Assembly: GCF_014295035.1 (NCBI RefSeq)
Contig: NZ_CP060404.1
Location: forward strand, 1,716,001-1,780,000
Source: Streptomyces buecherae
GTDB taxonomy: Bacteria > Actinomycetota > Actinomycetes > Streptomycetales > Streptomycetaceae
Direction of reading: 5' to 3'
Length of the DNA stretch: 64,000 nt
Notes under the pieces: generated by a model
What the model saw: the letters and a program-made list of their open reading frames with translations, nothing else
What the model was told of the DNA's origin: nothing
Database searches by the model: none
Position numbers and translations under genes: made by a program
Shown: piece by piece, positions 15,608 through 24,588 of the stretch
How the letters are laid out: each line of letters opens with the position of its first letter
How positions within the stretch are numbered: position 1 is the first letter of the stretch

Positions 15608-16586
15608 CAACTCCGCCTCCACGGGACCGGCGGGCCCAGCGGGCTCGGAGTCCCGGGCGACGGGTCCCGCCGCCGGCACCACCGTCACCAAGGAGCCGGC
15701 CGCGACCGACGCGGCCGAGGGCACCCCGGACCAGCTCGCCGGCCTGGAGGCTGGCCTGGACGCGCTGGACACCCAGACCAGGACCCGGGTGCCGCTGGCC
15801 CGGGTGCTGCTCGACAAGGTCGTGCCGCCCGTGGTGGCGATCGCCCTGGTCCTGACGGCCTGGCAGCTCGCCTACCACTTCGAGGTCAAGCCGCACTACC
15901 AGTTGCCCAGCCCCGCCGACGTGGCGCGGGCCCTCCAGGACAAGTGGCTGGACGGCACGCTGCTGGGCTACGTGTGGGAGAGCGTCTCGCGCGGCGCGCT
16001 CGGCTTCGCGGCCTCGCTGATCATCGGCACGCCGCTGGGTCTCCTGGTGGCGCGGGTGCGGTTCGTGCGCGCGGCCATCGGCCCGATCCTCTCCGGCCTC
16101 CAGTCGCTGCCTTCGGTGGCCTGGGTGCCGGCGGCGATCATCTGGTTCGGGCTGACCAACTCCACGATCTACGCGGTGGTGTTGCTCGGGGCGGTGCCCT
16201 CGATCGCCAACGGGCTGGTCGCGGGGGTCGACCAGATTCCGCCGCTGTACCTGCGCGCGGGCCGCACCATCGGGGCCACCGGGTTCGCCGGCATCCGCCA
16301 CGTGCTGCTGCCGGCCGCGCTGCCCGGCTACATCGCCGGGCTCAAGCAGGGGTGGGCGTTCTCCTGGCGCTCGCTGATGGCGGCCGAGCTGATCGCGACC
16401 TCGCCGGAGCTGGGCACCGGGCTCGGCCAGTTGCTGGACCAGGCGCGGGTGGACTCGGACATGTCGCTGGTGCTGGCGGCGATCCTGCTCATCCTCATCG
16501 TGGGCATCGGCATCGAGTTGCTGATCTTCGCGCCGATCGAGCGGCGGGTGCTGCGCAGCCGCGGCCTGCTGGCCAGCAACCGCTAG
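15594..16586 (+). CDS. ssuC: Sulfonate-type ABC transporter permease
   Basis: A membrane subunit of 330 residues. A hydrophilic Thr/Ala/Glu-rich N-terminal stretch of about 75 residues precedes six predicted membrane helices, with the coupling segment RAGRTIGATGFAGIRHVLLPAALPG in two blocks matching the EAA loop of NitT/TauT permeases. The ATG at 15594 lies inside the 3' end of the ATPase gene with GGGGAG upstream. It works with the lipoprotein and ATPase genes just before it. Confidence 0.9.
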   Translation: MASTDNSASTGPAGPAGSESRATGPAAGTTVTKEPAATDAAEGTPDQLAGLEAGLDALDTQTRTRVPLARVLLDKVVPPVVAIALVLTAWQLAYHFEVKPHYQLPSPADVARALQDKWLDGTLLGYVWESVSRGALGFAASLIIGTPLGLLVARVRFVRAAIGPILSGLQSLPSVAWVPAAIIWFGLTNSTIYAVVLLGAVPSIANGLVAGVDQIPPLYLRAGRTIGATGFAGIRHVLLPAALPGYIAGLKQGWAFSWRSLMAAELIATSPELGTGLGQLLDQARVDSDMSLVLAAILLILIVGIGIELLIFAPIERRVLRSRGLLASNR

Positions 16587-16596
16587 GGGAACGTCG

Positions 16597-17382
16597 ATGC
16601 ATGCGACAGCACTGGTGATCATCGCGCACGGCAGCCGCGACCCGCGGCACGCGGCGACCGTCACCGAGCTCACCGCTCGGGTCCGGGCGCTGCGGCCGGG
16701 GCTGCGGGTGGAGGTCGGCTACCTGGACTTCTGCGCGCCGAGCGTGTCACAGGTGCTGTCGCGGCTGGCGGCCGACGGCGTACGGGACGTGGTGGCGGTG
16801 CCGCTGCTGCTCACCCACGCCTTCCACGCCAAGGCCGACATCCCCGCGGTGCTCGACGCGGCCCGCGCCGCGCTGCCGCGCCTGAGCGTGCGGCAGGCGG
16901 CGGTGCTCGGCCCGTCCGCGCTGCTCGGCGCCGCCCTTGAGCGGCGCCTCTCGGAAGCCGGGGTGCGCCCCGGCGACCGCGGCACCACCGGGGTCGTGTT
17001 GGCCTCGGCGGGCTCCTCAGACCCGGAGGCGATCGCAGTGATCGCAGAAATCGCGCGGGAGTGGCGGCACACCGGTTGGTGCGCCGTGCGGCCTGCGTTC
17101 GCCTCCGCGGCAGCCCCGCTCACCTCGGTCCCACGGACCGAGGACGCGGTGCGCGCGCTGCGCGCCGACGGCGCCCGGCGGGTGGCCGTCGCGCCGTACG
17201 TCATCGCGCCCGGGCGGCTGCCCGACCGCATCGCGGACGGGGCCGCGCGGGCCGGCGCCGACGTGCTGGCCGACGTGCTCGGGCCGGCTCCGGAGGTGGC
17301 GGCGCTGGTGCTGCGCCGCTACGAGCAGGCGCGTCAGGCGCGAGCGGTGCGCACGCCGTTGGGCGTACCGCTCAGCGCCTGA
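16597..17382 (+). CDS. Sirohydrochlorin chelatase (CbiX/SirB family)
   Basis: Inserts iron (or cobalt) into sirohydrochlorin. The 261-residue protein has the N-terminal half IIAHGSRDPRH with metal-binding H11, and PLLLTHAFHAKADIP with the second His pair. The C-terminal half repeats the fold less clearly (VAPYVIAPGRLPDRI), as in long two-domain CbiX/SirB forms. It follows the permease gene by 10 bp and is the last gene of the sulfur block. Because Sir needs siroheme, iron insertion for siroheme is the most likely job. No uroporphyrinogen methyltransferase lies in the window. Confidence 0.87.
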   Translation: MHATALVIIAHGSRDPRHAATVTELTARVRALRPGLRVEVGYLDFCAPSVSQVLSRLAADGVRDVVAVPLLLTHAFHAKADIPAVLDAARAALPRLSVRQAAVLGPSALLGAALERRLSEAGVRPGDRGTTGVVLASAGSSDPEAIAVIAEIAREWRHTGWCAVRPAFASAAAPLTSVPRTEDAVRALRADGARRVAVAPYVIAPGRLPDRIADGAARAGADVLADVLGPAPEVAALVLRRYEQARQARAVRTPLGVPLSA

Positions 17383-17411
17383 CCGTACGACCTGACCGGC
17401 GTCGGTTAGGG

Positions 17412-17438
17412 CCCGGCCGGTGAGGGTGACCGGCCGGG
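17412..17438. terminator. Terminator at the end of the sulfur operon
   Basis: CCCGGCCGGT at 17412-17421 pairs perfectly with 17429-17438 around a 7-nt loop, 30 bp after the chelatase stop and ahead of the convergent gene ending at 17533. A separate 12-bp perfect palindrome, GGCAACGTTGCC, follows at 17448-17459; its role is unknown. Confidence 0.7.
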
Positions 17439-17532
17439 AGGGTGGTGGGCAACGTTGCCATGCTCTGCTCCACGGCGGCGTTGCCCCACGTGCGGTCAGG
17501 GGCCGGGCCCGCGCTCGGGCCCGGGTGCGCCG

Positions 17533-18408
17533 TCAGCGGGAGACGCGGCGCATGGCGTGTCGTACGCCGCCCAGCGCGACGCCGAGGTGGCGCCCCAGCC
17601 GGGTGGCCGCCTGGCGGCTGGCCTCGCGGGCCATGAACGCCAGCAGCGGGCCGGCGCTGGCCTTGGTGATCAGGGCGAAGCAGTCCGTGGTGCCGATGCG
17701 CTCGGCGAAGAACCCGTCGAGTTCGGGGTCGCCGCTGCGTGGCGCCTGCCCGTAGAGCTGGGACAGCAGGCCGCCCAGGGCCTCCCTGACCACGAGCTTC
17801 TCGGCGTCGATCTGCTCGGGCCGGTGGCCGAGCCACCGCATGGTGGCGACGCCGAGGCGCTGCACCTGCTCCGGCACCGGGCGGTCGGGCTGCGGGAAGA
17901 CGCGGTCGGGGCCGAAGGTCTTGGTGAACCCGGCGTGTATGCCCGGGTTCTGGGTCCGCAGGACCACGTAGGTGTGTCCGAACGGGTTCCGCAACAGGAC
18001 CTCGGTGATCAGGAACCGCGCCTGCACCCGGGCCGACAGCTTGGAGCGCCGGTGCGCGGGCAGCAGGCCCGCCGCGTCCAGGTAGACCACGCGCTTGCCG
18101 AAGAAACGCTTGCGCTGGTACCCCGCCCAGCCGACGACCTCGTCGTCCGGCGCCAGGGTCAGCGTGAAGTTGGAGACCTGGTCGAAGAAGTTCTGTTCCT
18201 TGCGCGCCTTCCAGTAGTTGGAGTGGTCGGTCTCGAAGGTCCGGGTGGCGACGTCGGCCACCACGTCGAAGATCCGCTCGCGGCAGCCGTCGGCCAGCTT
18301 GGCCGGGGCGGTCCAACTGGCTGAGCGGTAGCCGTTGTGCAGGTTGCGCACCTTGGGCGGCGCCGAGAATCCCCGCAGATCGGCTGCGGTCAGTCGTAAC
18401 GTGCCCAC
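17533..18408 (-). CDS. Uncharacterised protein with GNAT-like core
   Basis: A 291-residue cytoplasmic protein from the GTG at 18408 (VGTLRLTAADLRGF), preceded by GAGGA. I do not recognise a named family. The middle part (VVGWAGYQRKRFFGKRVVYLDAAG, then a HRRSKLSARVQARFL helix, then NPFGHTYVVLRTQNPG) has the order of strand, loop and helix seen in acyltransferases of the GNAT superfamily, and a basic loop, RRSK, could bind CoA phosphates. No partner gene is in the same direction. Confidence that it is a real gene is high; function is open. Confidence 0.75.
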   Translation of the reverse strand: MGTLRLTAADLRGFSAPPKVRNLHNGYRSASWTAPAKLADGCRERIFDVVADVATRTFETDHSNYWKARKEQNFFDQVSNFTLTLAPDDEVVGWAGYQRKRFFGKRVVYLDAAGLLPAHRRSKLSARVQARFLITEVLLRNPFGHTYVVLRTQNPGIHAGFTKTFGPDRVFPQPDRPVPEQVQRLGVATMRWLGHRPEQIDAEKLVVREALGGLLSQLYGQAPRSGDPELDGFFAERIGTTDCFALITKASAGPLLAFMAREASRQAATRLGRHLGVALGGVRHAMRRVSR

Positions 18409-19426
18409 TGTCAGTCGTCCTCGCTTCTCGTGGCGGGTGCCAGGATCAGAGGAAAGCTTAAGCACGCTACGTTGCGGTAAGGTAACTCGCCGGCCAACAG
18501 AACAAGGGGTACTTCCGCGCAATAGCCGCAGGTGAGCGGGGGTGTGACCGACCTAACGCGGCGAGGCGGCGGGGCGGGTTTACTGGCCGGTCAGCGGGCG
18601 TGACGGGCCCCTCGCGATCCTTCCCGGCCGCCTCGGATGTGGCGCATCCCACACGGACAGTGACCACGACCGCGTGCGGCGAGCGGGCGACTCGCGGGCG
18701 GGAACCGGATGTTGGGCGACCCTGTCGGCCTCCTTGCGGCGGGCGCGTCCGTACGACGACACGTCAGCGCGACGGCACGTCAGCACGCGAGCGCGTCCAC
18801 ATGGGGGAGGCCCGCCGACCCGCCGGCAACGCGGCGGAAAGACCAGGAGGCAAGGGGCCGGCCGTCGCGCCCCGTGGGGGTTGGGCGCGACGGCCGGACA
18901 CCTGGGGGCGCGCGCGACCGACCGGCGGCACGCGGCTTCCCCGCTCCGTCGGGCGCGGCCACGGCCACCCCCGAGGAGACTCGAAACTCTGGCCGACCGG
19001 CGGCGGCCGACACAACCAAGTTGAGGCGTTGTGACATATCCAACGCCTCACATGTCGCCCGTATGCGGCGTAAGTCGCGCACTTCGGTCTGCTTCCTTGG
19101 CAATAACTGACACAATTTACCTATGCACCATGTGCGTGGTCCCGCATGTGTATGCGGCCCGCACGCCTCGGTGGCGCGCCGCCCGGCCCGCTCTCCCGCG
19201 CGGCTCAACCGGTTGGCTTGTACGCGCCGTTGAAGCCGCTCACTCTCCGCCCCACAAGTCCGCTTTCGGACAGATTTCGCCGTCGGATGTGACGTCTCGG
19301 ACGCGGTGTGGGCGGCAGGCAACCCGTGGAGCACGGTCGGCATCCTCCGCGGTAGCGGAGGCCCGCCGCCTCGTGGGTCCTCCGGCTGATCTCACCGATC
19401 AACGCCGATCCATGAGGAGGTCCACC
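18409..19426. other. Long intergenic region, 1 kb, lower-GC promoter-like core
   Basis: No gene is supported here. The stretch 19020-19180 is clearly less GC-rich than the rest and contains TTGGCA at 19097-19102 with a plausible -10 near 19119-19126, pointing toward the secreted hydrolase. The near-repeat CACGTCAGC occurs at 18759 and again 16 bp later. A 36-codon ORF from ATG 19123 has no ribosome binding site and is not called. Confidence 0.4.
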
Positions 19427-22246
19427 TTGATCCGTGTTCCGCGCGTGATCACCGCCACGGCCGCGGTGTTCGCGCTGGCGGCCGGGTTGCCCGGGCTGGC
19501 GCACGCGGCGCCGAGACCCGTGCCACAGCAGCAACCCGGCACCCACATACCCACCGCCCCGTCGGGCGTCACCGCCGAGCGCCTTCCGGCGGGTTGGCGG
19601 CTCGACGGGGAGGGCGCCGACCGGGAGTTGGTCTGGCGCTCGCGCGAACCGGTGCCCATGGGCGACGCCCGCGTCGAGTTCTACGCCGGCGACCGGCTCA
19701 TCGGCCGGCCGACGGCGGCGAAGGACGGCAGGACGTTCCGGCTGCCGCTCGACGACGCCCGGGCCCAGCTCACGGACGAGCTCCAGGTCCGGGCCGGCGG
19801 TCGCCGCCTGGACGCGGCCCCCCGGCACCGCGCCCCGCGCACCGCCCGGCCCACCACCCCCGCCGAGCCACCGGCGGCCCTGCCCGTAGGCCCGGTCGAC
19901 CCCGGCGTACCGGGCCGCTACCGCACCACCAGCGGCGAGTACGACCTGCCGGCCGTGCGGCTCCCCGACTTCGCCAAGCCGGTGGAAATGCGCGCCACGG
20001 TCGTGGGCCCGACGAACGCCCCCGGCCGCCGGCCGTTGGCGCTGTTCCTGCACGGCCGCCACTACACGTGCTTCGGCCCGTCCGCGGACGACCAGACCGG
20101 CGACTGGCCGTGCGCGGCCGGCAGCAAGCCGGTACCCAGCTACCGCGGTTACCTCCAGGCCCAGAAGCTGCTCGCCTCGCAGGGCTACGTGACGGTCTCC
20201 ATCTCGGCCAACGGCATCAACGGCCAGGACGACGTCGTGGAAGACGGCGGGGCCCAGGCGCGCTCCTCGCTGGTGCGCCAGCACCTGGCCCGCTGGGCGG
20301 GGTGGGCCGACAAGCCGAAGGGAGCCCCGCGCGCGGTGCGCGCGGTGGCACCGGCCGACCTGTCCCGCGTGCTGCTGGTGGGCCACTCGCGCGGCGGCGA
20401 GGGCGTCAACCGCGCCGCGCTCGACAGCCTCAGCCGCCCGCCGGCGGCGCAGGACGGCTACCGGGGCCCGGTGCGCTGGCGCGTTCGCGGCAACGTCCTG
20501 ATCGGCCCGACCATCTTCGGGCAGAACCCCGTACCCGACGTGCCGTCGGCGACCATCCTGCCGGGCTGCGACGGGGACGTGTCCGACCTCCAGGGCCAGG
20601 TGTACGCGGACGGCACGCGCGGCGTCAGCCGTGGCACCGCCCTGCACAGCGCGCTGTACATGGTGGGCGCCAACCACAACTTCTTCAACACGGAGTGGAC
20701 GCCAGGCCAGGCCGAGGCGCCGGCCGACGACGACTTCTACGAAGACCCCGAGGCACCGGACCGGGTCTGCGCGCCGAGCGCCAAGACCCGGCTGAGCGCC
20801 GCCGACCAGCAGCGGGCCGGGGCCACCTACATCGCCGCCGCCGCCCGCCTGTTCGTCGCGGGCGACGACCGGGTGCGCCCGCTGCTCGACGGGTCCCAGC
20901 GGCGGGCGCCGTCGGCGGGCCCGGCGCGGGTGCTCAGCCACGCGGTCGGCGGGCGGCGCACGCCGCTGGTCGTACCGCACACCTCGCTGAAGGTCACCGG
21001 CGCGCGGATGTGCGTACAGGTGGACGCGGACGAGAACACCGCCGGCGCGCCCTGCCTGCCGCCCGAGACCAGCCAGCAGTCCCCGCACTTCTCGCTCCGG
21101 TACACGCCCGGCGAGCCGGAGCGGCACGCGGTCGCGCTGCGCTGGTCCAAGGCCGGCACCCCGGCCCGCATCGGCCTGCCCCGGCCGGTCTCGGTCGCCG
21201 GCTCCCAGGCGCTGGCCCTGCGCGTGATGGTGCCGCCCAACACCTCGGGCACCTCGCTCGACGTCACCCTCACCGACGCGGCGGGCCACCGCGCGACGCT
21301 GGGCCGGGTGCGCGTGGACGGGCTGCCGGGCACCGACCGGACCGCGTCCCTGTGGGGACGTGAGGTGCGGGTGCCGCTGTCGGCCGCCGCGCGGGCGGGG
21401 CTCGACCTGAAGCGGGTCGCCTCGCTGGAGTTGACGCCGCGCGGCGGCCCCGGTCGCGCCTGGCTGGTGGACGCGTGGGGCTGGAGCCCCGGCACGCCCA
21501 CGGCCCGGCCCGCCGCCCTGCCCCGCATCGACATCGGCAAGGCGGAGGTCAAGGAGGGTGACGCGGGCGTCCGCACGCACCGGGTGCCCATCCGCGTCGC
21601 CGGCCACGGCACCGGCCAGGTCCGGCTGTCCACCACCGACCGCACGACGGGCAAGCTCACCTACCGGACGGTGACGGTGCGCCCGGGCAGCCAGACCATC
21701 GACGTTCGGTTCTCCGTGCGGGGCAACACCCGCTACGGCGCCGACTCCGGGTACTGGGTCACGGCACGCGCGCTGCGCGGCACGGCGGTCGGCTCCCACC
21801 ACGGCGGGGTTCTCGTACGCGACGACGACCCGATGCCGAAGGTCACGGTGACACCGGTCAAGGACCGGGTCACCGAGGGGCAGGCGCTGAGTTGGCGGGT
21901 GACGCTGTCCGAGGCCGCCGACACGGACATCTGGTCCGTACTGCGCCTCCAGGCCCCGGCCAGTGGGGCCGAGCTGTCCAGCGTCGACGTCGAGAAGAGT
22001 TGGTTCGAGGAGGTCTTCTACGAGGACCAGAAGCCCGCCCGCCCGCTCTCCCGGGCGACCGAGCCACCGGTCATCCCGGTGCCGGTGGAGGAGGGGAAGC
22101 TGAGCGCGGTGGTGACCGTGCCGACCGTCAAGGACGCGCTCACCGAGCCGGACGAGCTGCTCCAGGCCCGGTTGGTCACCTCCGACGATGACGGCACGGA
22201 GTACGAGGGCCCGCTGGTCACCGGGACGGTGCGGGACGCTTCCTAG
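19427..22246 (+). CDS. Secreted alpha/beta-hydrolase with C-terminal Calx-beta-like domains
   Basis: A large exported enzyme of about 939 residues. A signal peptide (VITATAAVFALAAGL...AHAA) is followed by a beta-rich region, then a hydrolase domain with RPLALFLHGRHYTCFG, and the nucleophile elbow GHSRGGEGV (S321). The late part has the lipase-like VGANHNFFNTEW, where the His may be catalytic. After a carbohydrate-binding-like region, the C-terminal 260 residues contain two Calx-beta-like repeats (KAEVKEGDAG, VRDDDPMPKVTV). AGGAGG at 19416-19421 sits 5 nt before TTG 19427, so I prefer that start to ATG 19412. The substrate, ester or peptide, is unknown. Confidence 0.8.
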   Translation: MIRVPRVITATAAVFALAAGLPGLAHAAPRPVPQQQPGTHIPTAPSGVTAERLPAGWRLDGEGADRELVWRSREPVPMGDARVEFYAGDRLIGRPTAAKDGRTFRLPLDDARAQLTDELQVRAGGRRLDAAPRHRAPRTARPTTPAEPPAALPVGPVDPGVPGRYRTTSGEYDLPAVRLPDFAKPVEMRATVVGPTNAPGRRPLALFLHGRHYTCFGPSADDQTGDWPCAAGSKPVPSYRGYLQAQKLLASQGYVTVSISANGINGQDDVVEDGGAQARSSLVRQHLARWAGWADKPKGAPRAVRAVAPADLSRVLLVGHSRGGEGVNRAALDSLSRPPAAQDGYRGPVRWRVRGNVLIGPTIFGQNPVPDVPSATILPGCDGDVSDLQGQVYADGTRGVSRGTALHSALYMVGANHNFFNTEWTPGQAEAPADDDFYEDPEAPDRVCAPSAKTRLSAADQQRAGATYIAAAARLFVAGDDRVRPLLDGSQRRAPSAGPARVLSHAVGGRRTPLVVPHTSLKVTGARMCVQVDADENTAGAPCLPPETSQQSPHFSLRYTPGEPERHAVALRWSKAGTPARIGLPRPVSVAGSQALALRVMVPPNTSGTSLDVTLTDAAGHRATLGRVRVDGLPGTDRTASLWGREVRVPLSAAARAGLDLKRVASLELTPRGGPGRAWLVDAWGWSPGTPTARPAALPRIDIGKAEVKEGDAGVRTHRVPIRVAGHGTGQVRLSTTDRTTGKLTYRTVTVRPGSQTIDVRFSVRGNTRYGADSGYWVTARALRGTAVGSHHGGVLVRDDDPMPKVTVTPVKDRVTEGQALSWRVTLSEAADTDIWSVLRLQAPASGAELSSVDVEKSWFEEVFYEDQKPARPLSRATEPPVIPVPVEEGKLSAVVTVPTVKDALTEPDELLQARLVTSDDDGTEYEGPLVTGTVRDAS

Positions 22247-22344
22247 CTCCGCGACCGGCGTCGGACGCACGCCGCCCGGCGCACGCCGCGGACGCCCCAG
22301 CGGCTGCCTGCGGCTCGCCAACCCTCCATCGTGACAGATGAGTT

Positions 22345-22380
22345 GCCTCGCCCCCACGCCGATCGGCGTGGGGGCGAGGC
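22345..22380. terminator. Perfect 16-bp stem hairpin with GATC loop
   Basis: GCCTCGCCCCCACGCC (22345-22360), loop GATC, and its exact complement (22365-22380). Since GATC is itself palindromic, the full 36 bp is one perfect palindrome. It lies 98 bp after the hydrolase stop and probably ends that transcript. Confidence 0.8.
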
Positions 22381-22466
22381 GCGCGTGTGCGCACTCTTCC
22401 CCGCAGGCCGGCGGGCCGCGCCGAATTCGTTTGTTCGCCCGTCGTGGGCCGCACTACCGTGCCCGG

Positions 22467-23123
22467 GTGGATCTCTTCTCGCACTCCTGGGCGGCGCTGC
22501 GCGCGGCGGTCGCCGAACTCCCTGAAGAAGCCTTCGAGCAGCCGTCGGGCTGCGCCGGCTGGCTCGTCCGCGACCTCGTCTGCCACCTGGTCATCGACGC
22601 GCAGGACGTCCTGATCACCCTCGCCACCCCCGCCACGACGGAGCCGACCGCCGACGCGGTGACGTACTGGAGCGTCACGCAGCAGCCGCCGACCGGTGAC
22701 GACCCGCTCGACGCACTGATCGTCCGGCTGGCCGCCGCGTACGAACAGCCGAACCTGCTCACCTTCCACCTCGACGACGTCGGCTCCGCCGCCGGGCGCG
22801 CGGCCGAACTCGCCGATCCCGACGCCCTGGTGTCCACCCAGGACATGGTGTTGACGGTGCGCGACTTCCGTACCGCCTACGTCCTGGAGTGGACGCTGCA
22901 CCACCTCGACCTGGTCGCCCACCTCCCGGACGTCGCGGGCCCGCCCGCCGAGGCTCTCGCCCACTGCCGGGCCACGCTGGAGACGATCGCGGGCACGACG
23001 TTCCCCGCGTCGTTCAGCGACCGGGACGTGCTCCTGGTCGGCACCGGGCGGCGGGCGCCGACGGCGGCGGAGGAGGCCGAACTCGGCGCGCTGGCCGAGA
23101 GGTTGCCGTTCGTCATCGGCTGA
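22467..23123 (+). CDS. Maleylpyruvate isomerase N-terminal/DinB-fold (mycothiol-dependent type) protein
   Basis: A 218-residue four-helix protein of the actinobacterial TIGR03083/MDMPI group. Visible marks are GCAGWLVRDLVCHLVIDA, with a candidate metal-binding His, and LEWTLHHLDLVAHL, with further His residues. Members use mycothiol in isomerisation or detoxification of electrophiles. The GTG at 22467 is preceded by a -10-like TACCGT at 22455-22460, leaving 6 nt between them, and has no ribosome binding site. This suggests a leaderless mRNA. The stop reads TGAGGCG, like the units found after arsR copy 2. Confidence 0.8.
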   Translation: MDLFSHSWAALRAAVAELPEEAFEQPSGCAGWLVRDLVCHLVIDAQDVLITLATPATTEPTADAVTYWSVTQQPPTGDDPLDALIVRLAAAYEQPNLLTFHLDDVGSAAGRAAELADPDALVSTQDMVLTVRDFRTAYVLEWTLHHLDLVAHLPDVAGPPAEALAHCRATLETIAGTTFPASFSDRDVLLVGTGRRAPTAAEEAELGALAERLPFVIG

Positions 23124-23159
23124 GGCGTTGGTTGGTCGGTCGCCCGGTCGGCGGCGGGG

Positions 23160-23711
23160 TCAGCCGTCCGCGTTCCCCGGGGACAGTGGCTTCTGGAACC
23201 AGGCCACGTCCCAGAACCTGTCGAACTTGCGCCCCACGTGCTCGAAGACGCCGACCAGCCGAAAGCCGAAATGTGCGTGGAGGCGCCGGGACGCCTCGTT
23301 CGGCACGGTGATCCCGGCGAGCGCCACGTGCACGTCCTCCGCCTCCAGCGCGGCGAAGAGCCCGGCGTACAGCAGCCGTCCGACGCCGCGCCCCACCTGT
23401 TCGGGCGCCGCGTAGACGGTGGTCTCCACCGAGGTCGCGTACGCCGGCTTGGCCCGGAAGGCACTGCTGGTCGCGTAGCCGAGGAGCGTGCCGCCCGCCT
23501 CGGCCACGAGCAGCCGGTGCGGCCCCGTGGCGGGGTGGGCCAGCAGCCACGGCCGCCGCTGCTCGGCGGTGAAGGGTTCGGTGTCGAAGGTGATGGGCGT
23601 CCGGACGACGTAGTGATTGTAGATCCGGGTCAACTCTTCGAGGTCGCCCTCGCCGCCCGGCCTCACCGTCGCGCCCGACCCCGTACCGTCCCCGCCGACC
23701 TGTGCGTTCAT
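23160..23711 (-). CDS. GNAT acetyltransferase, phosphinothricin/methionine sulfoximine type
   Basis: A 183-residue enzyme with RIYNHYVVRTPITFDTEP near the N-terminus, the hallmark of the Pat/Bar/YncA group that acetylates phosphinothricin, methionine sulfoximine or related amino compounds. The acetyl-CoA motif is QVGRGVGRLLY, followed by AGITVPNEASRRLHAHFGF and the C-terminal DVAWFQKPL. I chose ATG 23711; GTG 23717 is two codons longer. It may protect against a glutamine-synthetase-inhibiting analogue, but many members have other amine substrates. It is convergent with the DinB-type gene at a 36-bp distance. Confidence 0.85.
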   Translation of the reverse strand: MNAQVGGDGTGSGATVRPGGEGDLEELTRIYNHYVVRTPITFDTEPFTAEQRRPWLLAHPATGPHRLLVAEAGGTLLGYATSSAFRAKPAYATSVETTVYAAPEQVGRGVGRLLYAGLFAALEAEDVHVALAGITVPNEASRRLHAHFGFRLVGVFEHVGRKFDRFWDVAWFQKPLSPGNADG

Positions 23712-23804
23712 CCGCACGACGGTACGCGGCCCTTGTTACGCGGCCGTGTCGCCGTCCGGCCGCCCGTCGCGCGGCCCCGCCGGCGCGGCCGGCGCGAGCC
23801 GGGC

Positions 23805-24398
23805 TCAGGCGTCGCCTGGCGGGCCGGGTGGCTGCCAGCCCCGGGTGAGGATGTCGAAGATCGCTTCGACGGCGGCGCGGCGGTCCGCCTGGCCGCGCGC
23901 GAGGGTCGGGACCTCCAGGACGAACCGCGCCAGCGCCGTGCAGGCCGGGTCCGAGTGGGGCACGCCGCACTCCTCGGCGATGGCCGCGCCGAGGGCATCG
24001 GTGTACCGCGTCCACATGCGCTCGGCGTAGGCACGCAGCGCGGGCGTGGTGTCCACGAGGCGGACGAAATCGGGCAGTTGGGGGTCAGCCGTGAGCGGCA
24101 ACCAGGTGTCGAGGACGTGCGCGCGGAGGGCGTCGGGGATGCTCCGGCCGGCGGGCCGCTCTCGTACGGCGGCGACGAGCGCCGCCTCGCGGTCCGCCTC
24201 CTGGTCGAAGACGAGCGCCTCCTTACCGCTGAAGTGCTTGAACACCGTCGTGGTCGACACGTCGGCCGCCTCGGCGACGTCGCGGACGCTCACCTGGTCG
24301 TAGCCGCGCTCCAGGAAGAGGCGCAGGGCGGCGTCGGCGATGGCTTGTCGGGTGGCCGCCTTCTTGCGTTCGCGGCGGCCGACGGGGGGCTCGGTCAT
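23805..24398 (-). CDS. TetR/AcrR-family regulator
   Basis: A 197-residue repressor. The N-terminal HTH spans residues 15-63 (ATRQAIADAALRLFLERGYD, VSVRDVAEAADVSTTTVFKHF). The C-terminal ligand domain has the ARFVLEVPTLARGQADRRAAV segment, in blocks, common in the MftR-like or TetR_C_7 type. It starts at ATG 24398 and is divergent from the TetX-like monooxygenase at 24589 with a 190-bp promoter region that includes an AT-rich dyad. Control of that monooxygenase and itself is the simple expectation. Confidence 0.88.
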   Translation of the reverse strand: MTEPPVGRRERKKAATRQAIADAALRLFLERGYDQVSVRDVAEAADVSTTTVFKHFSGKEALVFDQEADREAALVAAVRERPAGRSIPDALRAHVLDTWLPLTADPQLPDFVRLVDTTPALRAYAERMWTRYTDALGAAIAEECGVPHSDPACTALARFVLEVPTLARGQADRRAAVEAIFDILTRGWQPPGPPGDA

Positions 24399-24424
24399 GG
24401 CGGGAGCGTAGCCGATGGTTGCCT

Positions 24425-24435
24425 CGTTTAAAACG
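24425..24435. promoter_or_regulatory. Candidate TetR operator in divergent promoter region
   Basis: CGTTT-A-AAACG at 24425-24435 forms a short dyad within an unusually AT-rich patch (24415-24460) that also has two CGTTG direct repeats just after it. Its place between the TetR gene and the monooxygenase gene supports an operator. Confidence 0.4.
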
Positions 24436-24588
24436 TTGACTCGTTGCACTTTTTTATTCGGTGTGCTGTTCTGGGAGCGGAGCCCGACCGGCCAGTGCGG
24501 CGACCGGCCCCCTTGGCCGCCCCGCGCGCCCTCGCCCCGCCTCGCCCCGCCGCACCCCTTCCCCCCGCCCTCGACGTAAGGAACAGCC

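Noticed and set aside
19123..19233. 36-codon ORF with a Cys-Val-Cys motif before the secreted hydrolase, possibly a leader peptide.
   Set aside because: No ribosome binding site, lies on top of the likely -10 region, and does not carry the RRHVDL signature.
19205..22357. Very long open frame antisense to the secreted hydrolase.
   Set aside because: Its translation is Arg/Gly/His low-complexity sequence produced by third-position GC bias on the opposite strand.
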